Shown here: positions 9,120-18,230 of the stretch, one piece after another
Position numbering within the stretch: position 1 is the first letter of the stretch
Layout: each line of letters starts with the position of its first letter
Source of the DNA: Rhodoplanes serenus
GTDB taxonomy: Bacteria > Pseudomonadota > Alphaproteobacteria > Rhizobiales > Xanthobacteraceae
Length of the DNA stretch: 64,000 nt
NCBI GenBank assembly: GCA_009720755.1
Contig: WNKV01000018.1
Coordinates: 62,001 to 126,000, forward strand
Direction of reading: 5' to 3'
Position numbers and translations under genes: made by a program
Notes under the pieces: generated by a model
What the model saw: the letters and a program-made list of their open reading frames with translations, nothing else
What the model was told of the DNA's origin: nothing
Database searches by the model: none

Positions 9120-9506
9120 CGGGTTCCAGCTCCGTTGGCAAGGATCGCGCCCGGACGCGGGTCACGGGCGAGGTTTCATGTAAGCCGATCCGGTCGGCAA
9201 AGGCAAAAAGAGGGGCCGGGGGGCGCCCTCGGGCGCCAGGGCGCCGGGCCTCCAGCCAAGACCCAGGAAAGCGACCAAAGTGCGACAGCGACGGCGCGCC
9301 GGCCATGGGCTCCGGTCGATGCCCGCCCGCCTGGACACGTCCTGCGGCACCGCCACGCACCAGACCAAAGACGGAGGCGAAATTACCGCAGCGCAGCGCG
9401 TGAACTGACCTAGATCAAATTGACACCTCTCCGGATTTGGCACGCTTCTCTGATCTACCCGGCAGCGACGCGGGGATTTCCGCTGCACAGGGAAAGCAGG
9501 TTGCAC
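9120..9506. other. Intergenic region between divergent dacC-like and LysR genes
   Basis: This 387-base region holds no gene. There is a GC-rich hairpin (GGGCGCC-CTC-GGGCGCC, about 9219-9236) and an FNR/CRP-like dyad at 9405-9418. The rest shows nothing I can name. Confidence 0.5.
9405..9418 (+). promoter_or_regulatory. FNR/FixK-like dyad upstream of LysR gene (candidate)
   Basis: CTGACCTAGATCAA matches the TTGAT-N4-ATCAA pattern of FNR/FixK-type regulators at eight of ten specified positions. It ends 88 bases before the LysR start. It could be chance; no promoter elements were located to fix its distance from a start site. Confidence 0.3.
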
Positions 9507-10424
9507 ATGACCAATATCCCGACCGAGCTGTTGCGCACCTTGCTCACGGTGGTCGACCTGCGCAGCTTCACCAAGGCGGCCCAGAAGCTCGGCGTCACCC
9601 AGCCCGCCGTCAGCGCCCAGATCAAGCGGTTGCAGTTCCTGCTGGGCTTCGACCTGCTCGACAAGAGCGCCCCCGGCGTGAGCCTGACCGAGAAGGGTGG
9701 CGCCGTGGTCAGCCAGGCCCGCCGGCTGCTGGCGATCAACGACCAGATCGTCTCGCTCGCCCGCGAGTCCGGCCACGGCCGGGTGCTGCGCCTCGGCCTG
9801 CCGGGCGACTTCGTCGGGCTGCCCCTGTGGCAGGCGCTCGCCCGCTTCCGGGCTCGCTGGCCCGAGGTGCGGCTCCACATGAAGACGTGTTGCAGCAGCA
9901 CGCTCCTGCACGAGCTGGAGCAGGGCGATCTCGACGTCGTTGTGGCGATGACGAGCCCGCATCCGCACGACATGGCGAGCCATCACTGGCGCGAGGAGCT
10001 GGTGTGGGTGCGCGGCCCGATGGCGCCGCTCGACCTCGGCCAGCCGCTGCCGCTGATCAGCCGCGGCGAGGGCTGCATCTTCCACCGCCACATGGTGGCG
10101 GCCCTGGAGGCGGCCGGCCGCAGCTTCGAGATCGTGTTCACCGCCGGCCATGTCGACGAGCTCAGCCGGGCGGCGGCCGCCGGCCTCGGCTTCACGGCGC
10201 TGACCCGCTCGCTGGTCGATCCGGCCCTGATGTGCGGCGATGCCGGCCTGCCGAAGCTCGCCGAGGTCATCTGCGGCATCTGCGTCACGGCCGACACCGA
10301 CCCGGCGGTGCGCGACGATCTGGTCGGCCTCCTGACCGAGACGCTGACGCCGCGCTCGGCCGGCAAGCCGCCGGTCGCCGAGCCGCGACCCGCCCCGCGG
10401 GCCACCATGCAGTCGGTCGCCTGA
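9507..10424 (+). CDS. LysR-family transcriptional regulator
   Basis: The 305-residue protein has an N-terminal winged helix-turn-helix (about residues 5-62; FTKAAQKLGVTQPAVSAQIKRL is the recognition part) and a LysR substrate-binding domain from about residue 90. The start at 9507 (MTNIPTELLRTLL) was chosen because GGAAAGCAGG lies just upstream and because LysR proteins begin only a few residues before the helix-turn-helix. Its target is not clear: it faces the dacC operon across a divergent promoter and is convergent with the SsuA-like gene, so either or a distant operon may be controlled. Confidence 0.92.
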   Translation: MTNIPTELLRTLLTVVDLRSFTKAAQKLGVTQPAVSAQIKRLQFLLGFDLLDKSAPGVSLTEKGGAVVSQARRLLAINDQIVSLARESGHGRVLRLGLPGDFVGLPLWQALARFRARWPEVRLHMKTCCSSTLLHELEQGDLDVVVAMTSPHPHDMASHHWREELVWVRGPMAPLDLGQPLPLISRGEGCIFHRHMVAALEAAGRSFEIVFTAGHVDELSRAAAAGLGFTALTRSLVDPALMCGDAGLPKLAEVICGICVTADTDPAVRDDLVGLLTETLTPRSAGKPPVAEPRPAPRATMQSVA

Positions 10425-10554
10425 GACACGGCGACCGTGCAGCACGGCGCCCGGCCACGCGCCAGACGTCGAGCTGTGTGCGGAGAGCTGCGTGCGGACG
10501 GCCATTGCGCGCGGCAAGCCCCGCCACCCGAAGACCGATCAACGCGGTGATCGA

Positions 10555-11625
10555 TCAGCGCGGCAGGCGATCGGCCCGCGGCGGCAGGAAGGCCGGGTCG
10601 AACACGTCGGCGGGCCGCGGCTTGGTGCGGAACTCCTGGCCCAGCGCGAGCTGGTCGATCGACCGCGCCAGCCGCTCCATGTCGACGGCGCCGAAACCGT
10701 TCTCCCGCACCTCCGCCGTCACGATGTTGTCCCGAACCGCCATCCGCAGCCGCTCCAGCTCGCGAGCCGTCTGCTGGGGATCGATCCGCCGGGCGACCGC
10801 CTCGATGGCCCGGGCCGGGTCCGCCACCGTGTCGCGCAAGCCCCGCAGCACGCCCCGCAGCACCGCCCGAACGGTATCGCCGCGCTCCGCCACCAGCCGC
10901 GGCCCGGCCACGATGGCCTGCCCATACAGCACCACCCCGTAATCGGCCATCGGCAGCACCACGATGTCGGCCGCCGGCACGCCGCGCGCGGCGAGATCGA
11001 CCGCCGTGAAGGTGGTGGCGCTGATGGCATCGACCTGGCCGGAGGCGAGCATCGGCTCGCGCACCGGCAGCGCCACCGCGTCCACTCGCAGACGCGACGG
11101 GTCCACCTCGTTCAGGCGGGCGAACAGCCGCAGATTGGCCAGCGATCCGTCCGCCACCGAGGCGCCGATGCGCTTGCCGTCGAGGTCCTTCGGGGCCGCG
11201 ATCTCGCGGCTGCGGCGGGCCAGCACCGCGAAGGGCGCCCGGTTGTAGATGACGAACACCGCCGGCATGGCGACGCCGGGATTCTGGTCGCGCCAGCGGA
11301 TCAGGGCGTTGATGTCGACGAGCCCGAAATCGTAGGTGCCGGACGCCACCCGGCTGAGCACCTCCTGGGCGCCGGTGGCCGGATCGATGGTGACGTCCAG
11401 CCCCTCGGCCTTCAGGTAGCCGCGGTCGAGCGCCAGCAGAATCGGCACCGCCTGGCTGTCGACCCTCGTCTCGAGCGAGAACTTGAGGAACGGCTGGGCG
11501 GCGGCCGGCGCCGCGGCGGCCGCGACCAGCAGCACCGCGAGCACGGTGGCGATCCCGGCCGGGATGAGCCGGGCCACCGCCCCGCCGGGCGGACGAAGGG
11601 ACCACAGGAGCCCGCAGAGGATCAT
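10555..11625 (-). CDS. SsuA/THI5-like ABC transporter substrate-binding protein
   Basis: This 356-residue protein has a signal peptide ending near AAAAPAAAQ and then a type 2 periplasmic binding fold of the NitT/TauT/SsuA class (KFSLETRVDSQAVPILLALDRGYLKAEGLDVTI; GTYDFGLVDINAL). Such proteins bind sulfonates, nitrate, taurine or pyrimidine precursors. The partner permease and ATPase are not adjacent, so it is an orphan receptor here. I chose the ATG at 11625 because it starts the signal peptide; the frame continues upstream through Arg-rich sequence. It lies downstream of the liv operon on the same strand but is separated from it by a 538-base structured spacer. Confidence 0.85.
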   Translation of the reverse strand: MILCGLLWSLRPPGGAVARLIPAGIATVLAVLLVAAAAAPAAAQPFLKFSLETRVDSQAVPILLALDRGYLKAEGLDVTIDPATGAQEVLSRVASGTYDFGLVDINALIRWRDQNPGVAMPAVFVIYNRAPFAVLARRSREIAAPKDLDGKRIGASVADGSLANLRLFARLNEVDPSRLRVDAVALPVREPMLASGQVDAISATTFTAVDLAARGVPAADIVVLPMADYGVVLYGQAIVAGPRLVAERGDTVRAVLRGVLRGLRDTVADPARAIEAVARRIDPQQTARELERLRMAVRDNIVTAEVRENGFGAVDMERLARSIDQLALGQEFRTKPRPADVFDPAFLPPRADRLPR

Positions 11626-12163
11626 TGTTCTTGCCCTTGTTCGCCGGGCCCGCTCCCGAACCCGCCGATCACCTCGCGGTCGGCCCACGATACCGCGACG
11701 GCATCGCGCCGCGGATCGACGGCCGTGCGAGAACCGCCGGTCCTATGTCGCAGCCCAACAGGGGGGCGTTCAAGCCGTAAAGTGCCGCCGCGGGACGATG
11801 ACCGCCGACGAGCGTGCGGCCGTGGCGCTCAGAGCCCGTTTGGGAACTCCGACGGGGCTGCGCCGGAGCCGATTTCGGCCGATCCGGCAGAAGCCGATCG
11901 AAGGGCGTACCAGGGAGTACGGTCGAGATCGGCGACGCACCAGGCGGCCGAAAGCGGCCCAGCCCCTGAACTCGGGCTCGCCCGAGTTCAGCTCGTCATG
12001 CGACGCAAGTCGGGCAGGCCCGACTTGCGGGGGGTTGCGGTGCGAACAGCCGGCCGCGGCGTCGAGAATCTCGCCGATATCCCCGATATCGGCGTCGCTT
12101 CTCTCCTGGCCTCCGGCTGTTCGCACCGCGACGCAGCCTCCGTCCGAGTTTCCAAAGGGGCTC
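11626..12163. other. Structured noncoding spacer between livF and the SsuA-like gene
   Basis: This 538-base gap holds no credible gene. From 11829 to 12166 it consists almost wholly of inverted repeats, described separately. About 200 bases upstream of the SsuA-like start show no clear feature. Confidence 0.7.

Positions 12164-12166
<3 letters not shown>
11829..12166. repeat. Nested inverted-repeat element with imperfect terminal repeats
   Basis: The ends at about 11829-11862 and 12132-12166 are imperfect inverted repeats (roughly 28 of 34 positions match; shared core AGAGCCC-TTTGG-AACTC-GACGG-GCTGCG). Inside lie four perfect stems: 11966-11991 (11 bp, CTCG loop), 12005-12028 (10 bp), 12037-12053 pairing with 12113-12129 (17 bp), and 12073-12093 (9 bp, nested in the last). 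The right end overlaps the livF stop codon. It could be a MITE-like insertion, a structured RNA or a processing/attenuation site between livF and the downstream gene. Confidence 0.8.
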
Positions 12167-12872
<706 letters not shown>

Positions 12873-12883
<11 letters not shown>

Positions 12884-13610
12884 GATAGACCTCTCTGGTG
12901 CGCGGATCGGCCACCACCTCGGCGCGCGTGCCTTCGACGATCACCTGGCCGAAATGCAGCAGCGTGATCTTGTCCGCGAAGGCGAGCGCCACGTCCATGT
13001 TGTGCTCGATCATCACCACGGTGACGTCCCGCGGGATCGACAGCAGCAGCCGGTTGACGTCCTGCCGCTCGTCGATCGACAGGCCCGCGAACGGCTCGTC
13101 GAGCAGCAGCACGCGCGGGTTCTGGGCGAGCGCCATGGCGATCTCGACCCGCCGCCGCTCGCCATAGGAGGTCTCGGCGAGCGGCCGGTGGGCGAGATGG
13201 CGAAGCCCGACGCGGGCGAGCGCGGCATCCGCCTGCTCGGTCAGATCGTGCTGGCGGGCGAGATCGATCAACGGGTTCCAGCGCCGCCGCGACAGGCCGA
13301 GCAGCGCCAGCACGACGTTGTGGCGCAGGGTGTCGCGCCCGAACAAGGTGATGATCTGGTAGGTGCGGGCCATGCCGAGATGGGCGCGGGCCCGCACCGG
13401 CTTGCGGGTGATGTCGGTGTCGAACAGCGCGATGGTGCCGGCGTCGGGGGCGATCTCGCCGGTGATGAGGTTGAACAGGGTGGTCTTGCCGGCCCCGTTG
13501 GGGCCGATGATCAGGCGCCGCTCGCCGGCCGCCACCGCGAGATCGACCCGCCGCGTCACCCGCAGCCCGTCGAACGCCTTCTCCAGGCCCTCGACCCGCA
13601 GCGCGATCAT
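12873..13610 (-). CDS. livG: LivG-type branched-chain amino acid ABC transporter ATPase
   Basis: This 245-residue ATPase has Walker A GPNGAGKTT (36-44), signature SYGERR (148-153, the LivG variant) and Walker B LLLDEP (168-173). The start at 13610 (MIALRVEGLEKAF) overlaps the livM stop by four bases (ATGA), which fixes it; the longer open frame upstream lies inside livM. It pairs with LivF on the two permeases. Confidence 0.94.
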
Positions 13611-14629
13611 GGGCCGCCCTCCCCGGCCGCGGCGGGTGGCGTGGCGGCGGCCACGCCCGACTTGCCCCGCCGCAGGCGGTGACGCGCCCACGCCCACAGC
13701 CGCGCCGAGCCCGGGACCAAGCCCTCCGGCATGAAGCTGACGATCAGGATGAAGATGATGCCGAGCACCATGTTCCAGCGGACGATGTAGGCGCTGACCA
13801 CGTTCTTCATGATCACCACCAGGGCGGCGCCGACCACCGGGCCGAGCAGCGTGGCGGTGCCACCCGAGATCACCATCAGCAGCGCCTCGGCCGAGGTCGT
13901 CAATGCCACGATCTGCGGGCTGATGAACTGGTTGTAGTAGAGGAACAGCAGCCCGGCGACACCCGACCAGAAGCCCGACAGCAAGAACGCCCAGAAGCGG
14001 ATCGTCCACACGTCGTAGCCGAGCGCCGCCATCCGGCGCTCCTGGTCGCGGGTGCCGCGCAGGCTGGCGCCGAACGGCGAGCGCACCACCATCCTCATGC
14101 TGGCCAGGCAGGCGAGGAACACCACCAGGCAGAGATAGTAGAAGCCATCCGCCCCGGCGAGGCTCAGCCCGAACGGCGCCGGCCGCGCAGCGACATTGAT
14201 GCCGTTGTCGCCGTTGGTCAGGCTCGCCCAGCGATAGGCGACGCCCCACAGGATCTGCCCGATGGCGAGCGTGATCATCAGGAAGCCGATGCCGGTCGCC
14301 CGCAGCGACAGCACCGCATAGATCGCCGCCGTCAGCACCGTCACGGCGAGCGCCACCGTATCGGCCACCAGATGGCCATGGCCACGGGCGAGCAGCAGGG
14401 CCGCCGTGTAGCCTGCCACGGCGAACAGGCCGGCATGGCCGAGCGAGACGAGGCCGCCATAGCCGACCAGCACGTTGAGCGCGAGGGCGAACACCGCAAA
14501 GAACAGGATCTGGCTGGCGACGTTGATGTAGTAGGGATTGCCCACCCAGGCCGGCAGCGTGACGAGCAGTAGCAGCGCCACCACGATGGCGATCACCCGC
14601 GGGGTCGACACCTCCATCACGGCCCTCAT
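13607..14629 (-). CDS. livM: LivM-type branched-chain amino acid ABC transporter permease
   Basis: This 340-residue inner-membrane permease has 8-10 predicted hydrophobic segments beginning with VIAIVVALLLLVTLPAWV, the LGYGGLVSLGHAGLFAVAGY segment diagnostic of LivM, and the cytoplasmic coupling region SPFGASLRGTRDQERRMAALG. The ATG at 14629 overlaps the livH stop (ATGA), so it is preferred to the internal ATG at 14617. A polar Ala/Pro tail ends the protein. Confidence 0.93.
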   Translation of the reverse strand: MRAVMEVSTPRVIAIVVALLLLVTLPAWVGNPYYINVASQILFFAVFALALNVLVGYGGLVSLGHAGLFAVAGYTAALLLARGHGHLVADTVALAVTVLTAAIYAVLSLRATGIGFLMITLAIGQILWGVAYRWASLTNGDNGINVAARPAPFGLSLAGADGFYYLCLVVFLACLASMRMVVRSPFGASLRGTRDQERRMAALGYDVWTIRFWAFLLSGFWSGVAGLLFLYYNQFISPQIVALTTSAEALLMVISGGTATLLGPVVGAALVVIMKNVVSAYIVRWNMVLGIIFILIVSFMPEGLVPGSARLWAWARHRLRRGKSGVAAATPPAAAGEGGP

Positions 14630-15486
14630 GCGCCGACCTTGCCGAACAGGCCCTGCGGCCGCAGCACCAGCACCAGCAGCATGGGAAGGAACAGGATCAC
14701 ATAGGCGAGGTCCGGCACCATCGCCTGTCCGAAATTGTAGAGGAAGCCGATCAGGAAGCTGCCGACCAGCGCGCCCAGCAGGCTGCCGGTGCCGCCCAGG
14801 ATGACGACGATCAGGGCGAGCGGCAGCATCTCGAAATCGAGGCCCGGATAGACCGAGAGATAGGGCGCTCCCATCACGCCCGCGAAGGCGGCGAGCGCCG
14901 CTCCGAGCGCGAACACCAGGGTGAAGAGCTGCGACACCTTGATGCCGACCACGCGGGCGATCGGCGGATCGTCGACGCCGGCCCGGATCATGGCGCCGAG
15001 CCGCGTCCAGTCGACCATGACCCACAGGGCGATCGCCACGACGACGGCGACCGCCAGGATCACCAGCCGGTAGAGCGGAAAGAACAGCCCGGCGACCTGC
15101 ACGGCGCCCTGCAACTGGGCCGGCGTGGCCGGCTGCCAGGGGTCGCCGGTCCACACCATCAGGCAGACGTCGCCGATGATGAAGGCGAAGCCGAGGGTGA
15201 GCAGCACCTGGGGCAGCACCTGGCCTTCCAGGCGACGCAACAGAAAGCGCTCGATCAGGCCGCCGACGAGCCCGGTGAGCAGGCCGGCGCCGAGCGCGGC
15301 GAGCCAGAAGTTCACGCCGCGATCCAGGAAGGTGACGCCGAGATAGGCCCCCAGCATGAAGAACGAGCCGTGCATCAGGTTGGGGATGCGCATCAGCCCG
15401 AAGATCAGCGAGAAGCCCGCCGACAGGAGGAACAGGAGCCCGCCGAGCGCGACGCTGTTCACCGCGAGCGTCAACCAGAGACTCAT
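14626..15486 (-). CDS. livH: LivH-type branched-chain amino acid ABC transporter permease
   Basis: This 286-residue inner-membrane permease starts MSLWLTLAVNSVALGGLLFLLSAG and has about eight hydrophobic segments, with the LMRIPNLMHGSFFMLGAYLG motif and the coupling segment DWTRLGAMIRAGVDDPPIARVVGI of LivH proteins. It is the first of the four tightly overlapping transporter genes and follows the binding-protein gene after a 223-base spacer. Confidence 0.94.
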   Translation of the reverse strand: MSLWLTLAVNSVALGGLLFLLSAGFSLIFGLMRIPNLMHGSFFMLGAYLGVTFLDRGVNFWLAALGAGLLTGLVGGLIERFLLRRLEGQVLPQVLLTLGFAFIIGDVCLMVWTGDPWQPATPAQLQGAVQVAGLFFPLYRLVILAVAVVVAIALWVMVDWTRLGAMIRAGVDDPPIARVVGIKVSQLFTLVFALGAALAAFAGVMGAPYLSVYPGLDFEMLPLALIVVILGGTGSLLGALVGSFLIGFLYNFGQAMVPDLAYVILFLPMLLVLVLRPQGLFGKVGA

Positions 15487-15709
15487 GACGAACTCCGAGC
15501 AACCTCGACGGTGATGGTCATGCGCAAGTCGATGCTGTCGCCTCTGCCCGCACGCGGGGCGAGAGGTCGGGCCGCGCGCGACGGCCCCTCACCCCGACCC
15601 TCTCCCCGCAGGCTGGGAGAGCGAGCGCCGACGTCGTGCCCGAGGACGGCCCGGTGCGACGCGGCCGCCGCCCCGCCCGCTTCACTCCAGGTTCCTCACG
15701 CCAAGTTCT
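15487..15709. repeat. Spacer between binding-protein gene and livH with short repeats
   Basis: The spacer holds three imperfect 14-base direct repeats on the theme TTCACTCCAAGTTC (about 15680-15722, running into the binding-protein stop) and a CCCTCACCCCGACCCTCTCC stretch (about 15584-15610) with a partly complementary GGGAGAGCG downstream. This resembles the common CCTCACCC...GGGAGAG REP-type palindrome. Such spacers often lower expression of the permease genes relative to the binding protein. Confidence 0.5.
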
Positions 15710-16951
15710 TCACTCCAAGTTCTTGGCCGGCGGGTAGTCGCGCGCGTACACCGGATTGGCCAGGAACGCCTTGTCGCCATACGTCCAGAACTGGCTGACG
15801 TCCGAGTAGGTCTTGATGATGGTGTTGACGAGCTGGCCACCCTTGCGCTCGCAGCGGCGGATCTGCACGTCGCCCACCACGTTGCCGTAGGCATCGAACT
15901 TCACCGGCCCGCGCGGCGTCTCGGTGAGGGAGACCCCGCGCAGCGCCTCGTTCAACGCCTTCTTATCGTCGGCCTTGCCGCCGGTCTTGGCGAGCGCCGC
16001 CTCGACCACCTGGCCGGCGACGTACATGCCGGCCGAGTATCCGCCCGGGATGACGTTGTAGTCCTTCGCCATGTCGGCGACGAACTGCTTGTTGACCGGG
16101 TTGTCGAGCGAGGCGGAGTACCAGGCCGCGGAGACCACCCCGACCGCCTCGTCGCCGAGGCTCTTGAGCAGGGCGTCGTCCATGGCGGTCCAGCCGGCCA
16201 GCAGCGGAATCCGCTTCATGCCCAGATCCGCGTAGGAGCGCATAAACTTGACCGGGTTGGAGCCGGCGAAGCCGTTGACCACGCAGTCGACATTGCCGAA
16301 CTGCGCGATGTAGGGCGTGTAGTCGGGGGTGATCATCGGCGGCCACAGCTTCTTGACCACCTTGCCGCCCTCTTCCTCGAAGACGCGCTGGAAGCCCGAC
16401 ATCTGCTCGTAGCCGAAGGCGAAGTCCTCCGAGATGGTGGCGGCGCGCTTGTACTTCAGCTCCTTGGCGGCGTAGTCGCCGAGCGCATGGCAGCATTGAG
16501 CCGAGCTGGCCGAGCCCCGCATCACCCACGGATTGGCCAGCCGCTGGGTGATGTCCTCGGCGCCCGCCAGGCTCATCACCGGCGTCCCCTGCTGGCGGAT
16601 GTAGTCGTTGATGGCCAGCATCTCGAAGGCAGCGAGCGGGCCGAGCACGACGTCGACGCGGTCGCGCTCGATCAGCTCGGATGCCTTGGTCTTGGCGCCG
16701 GCCGGGTTGCCGCCGGTATCGGCCGAGATCAGCTCGACCTTGCGGCCCGCGAAGGTGTTGTTCCGCTGCTTGAGCAGGGTGACGATGCCCTGCTCCATCT
16801 GGATGCCGCCCTGGGCGAGCGGGCCGGTCTTGACGGTGAGAAGGCCGATCTTGAACGGGGCGTTCTGGGCGATCGCTGGCATTCCGAAGGCGGCCGCGGC
16901 GGCGCCGGCGGCGGTGCCGGCCACGAAGGCACGGCGAGACGGTCTCGGCAT
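15710..16951 (-). CDS. Branched-chain amino acid-type ABC transporter substrate-binding protein
   Basis: The 413-residue protein begins with a twin-arginine-type signal (SRRAFVAGTAAGAAAAAFGMPAIAQ) and continues as a type 1 periplasmic binding fold of the LivJ/amide-urea class (FKIGLLTVKTGPLAQGGIQMEQGI; ISADTGGNPAGAKTKASELI; PVMSLAGAEDITQRLANPWVMRGS). It is upstream of livHMGF on the same strand and supplies the receptor. The 'ABC transporter, hydrophobic amino acid' fold also serves aromatic acids and amides, so the ligand is open. Confidence 0.92.
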   Translation of the reverse strand: MPRPSRRAFVAGTAAGAAAAAFGMPAIAQNAPFKIGLLTVKTGPLAQGGIQMEQGIVTLLKQRNNTFAGRKVELISADTGGNPAGAKTKASELIERDRVDVVLGPLAAFEMLAINDYIRQQGTPVMSLAGAEDITQRLANPWVMRGSASSAQCCHALGDYAAKELKYKRAATISEDFAFGYEQMSGFQRVFEEEGGKVVKKLWPPMITPDYTPYIAQFGNVDCVVNGFAGSNPVKFMRSYADLGMKRIPLLAGWTAMDDALLKSLGDEAVGVVSAAWYSASLDNPVNKQFVADMAKDYNVIPGGYSAGMYVAGQVVEAALAKTGGKADDKKALNEALRGVSLTETPRGPVKFDAYGNVVGDVQIRRCERKGGQLVNTIIKTYSDVSQFWTYGDKAFLANPVYARDYPPAKNLE

Positions 16952-17230
16952 GGCGTTTCGTTCCTTCTCTTGTTATTGCGGCAGGAACTCGGTCTCCCGT
17001 CGTCCTTTTTAGAGAGGCGCAATGGTGCGTTCAAGCGGAGTCAACCGGCGCGAGCGACGCGGACGCGACATCGGCGCCACGTCTCGACGTCGCCCCTCCA
17101 TCATGGAGGGCTCACGGCCAGATTGCAAAGAGAAGCCGGCTGCCGCGACGCTGACGTGGCGCCGCCACGACGGCACCCCGGTGCAGGGTCTGTATGCTTT
17201 GCCTGCAAAGTGTGCGGAGGGCCGCCGCCG

Positions 17231-18082
17231 ATGACGGCGGGACTCGCGCTCGCGCTCGCCGCGATGGTCTGCTTCGGGCTCGGCGACTGGACCTACCGGC
17301 GGGCCGCCCGCGCCGGGGTGCGGCCGCATCACTTCCTGATCGGCCAGGCCTGCCTGTTCTGCCCGACCGTCCTCGCCTATGCGGCGGCGACCGGGCACCT
17401 GACGGTCGGCGGCCCCGCCCTGTGGGGCAATCTCGCCGGCCTCGTGCTGTTTCTCTCCTTCTTCCTGTTCGCCCGCAGCCTGCGCGGCGGGCCGGTCAGT
17501 GTCTACGGGCCGATCTTCCGGCTCGCCTTCGTGGTCACGGTGGTGCTCGCCGTCGTGGTGCTGGACGAGCCGTTCGGGATGGCGCGGGCGGCAGGCCTGA
17601 CGGCGGCTCTCGTCGCCGTCTGGCTGCTGCTCGGCGGCGGGCGATCGACCTCCTCGTCTGCGACCATTGGCCGCTTGCTCGTCGACGTGACGCTCGCCAC
17701 CGTGCTCGCGGGTGCCGGCTACTTCTGCCACAAGCTGGGACTGATCGGCGGCGCCGCGCCGGCCACCATGGTGGCCGCGCAGGCCATGGTGTTCGCCAGC
17801 CTCGCGGTCGTCACCACCGCCGCCCTGGAGGGAACACTGCGGGTGCCGTCGTCGACATGGCGGCATTCGCTGCCGGCCGCCGTGGTGCTCGCCGCTGCAT
17901 TCCTCCTGTTCGTCCATGCGCTGGAGATCGGCCAGGCGAGCGTCGTGGTGCCGGTCGCCCAGATGGGCTTCGTGCCCGCCGCGCTGCTCGGTATCATGAT
18001 CGGGGGCGAGCCGGTGACGCTGCGCAAGGCGGCCGGCCTCGTCACCGCCGTGGCGGCGCTGGCGCTGCTCGCGGGGTCGTGA
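17231..18082 (+). CDS. EamA/DMT-family transporter
   Basis: The 283-residue protein has about ten hydrophobic segments in two EamA-like halves (MTAGLALALAAMVCFGLGDW... and LVDVTLATVLAGAGYFCHKLG...), with the VVLDEPFGMARAAGL and MIGGEPVTLRKAAGL segments at equivalent places in each half. DMT proteins usually export metabolites or import sugars and nucleosides. The ATG at 17231 follows GGAGG at 17216-17220. Substrate cannot be inferred; the neighbour downstream is a GntR regulator that may control it. Confidence 0.87.
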   Translation: MTAGLALALAAMVCFGLGDWTYRRAARAGVRPHHFLIGQACLFCPTVLAYAAATGHLTVGGPALWGNLAGLVLFLSFFLFARSLRGGPVSVYGPIFRLAFVVTVVLAVVVLDEPFGMARAAGLTAALVAVWLLLGGGRSTSSSATIGRLLVDVTLATVLAGAGYFCHKLGLIGGAAPATMVAAQAMVFASLAVVTTAALEGTLRVPSSTWRHSLPAAVVLAAAFLLFVHALEIGQASVVVPVAQMGFVPAALLGIMIGGEPVTLRKAAGLVTAVAALALLAGS

Positions 18083-18230
18083 CGGGGATGGCAGCCGCGG
18101 TTTTTCGGGTACACTGATGTGCCGCCGGCCGGCGGCATCGACATGAGCGAGGCCCCCGTGAACCCGAGATCAGCGGCCCCCCGGACCGGGGATGATCCGA
18201 CGTCGCCGATGATCGAACTCCGGACGGATC

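Noticed and set aside
11770-12126. A 118-residue minus-strand frame inside the hairpin element
   Set aside because: It follows the inverted repeats, has no recognisable domain or RBS, and ends within repeat sequence; the DNA pattern is better explained as structured noncoding sequence.
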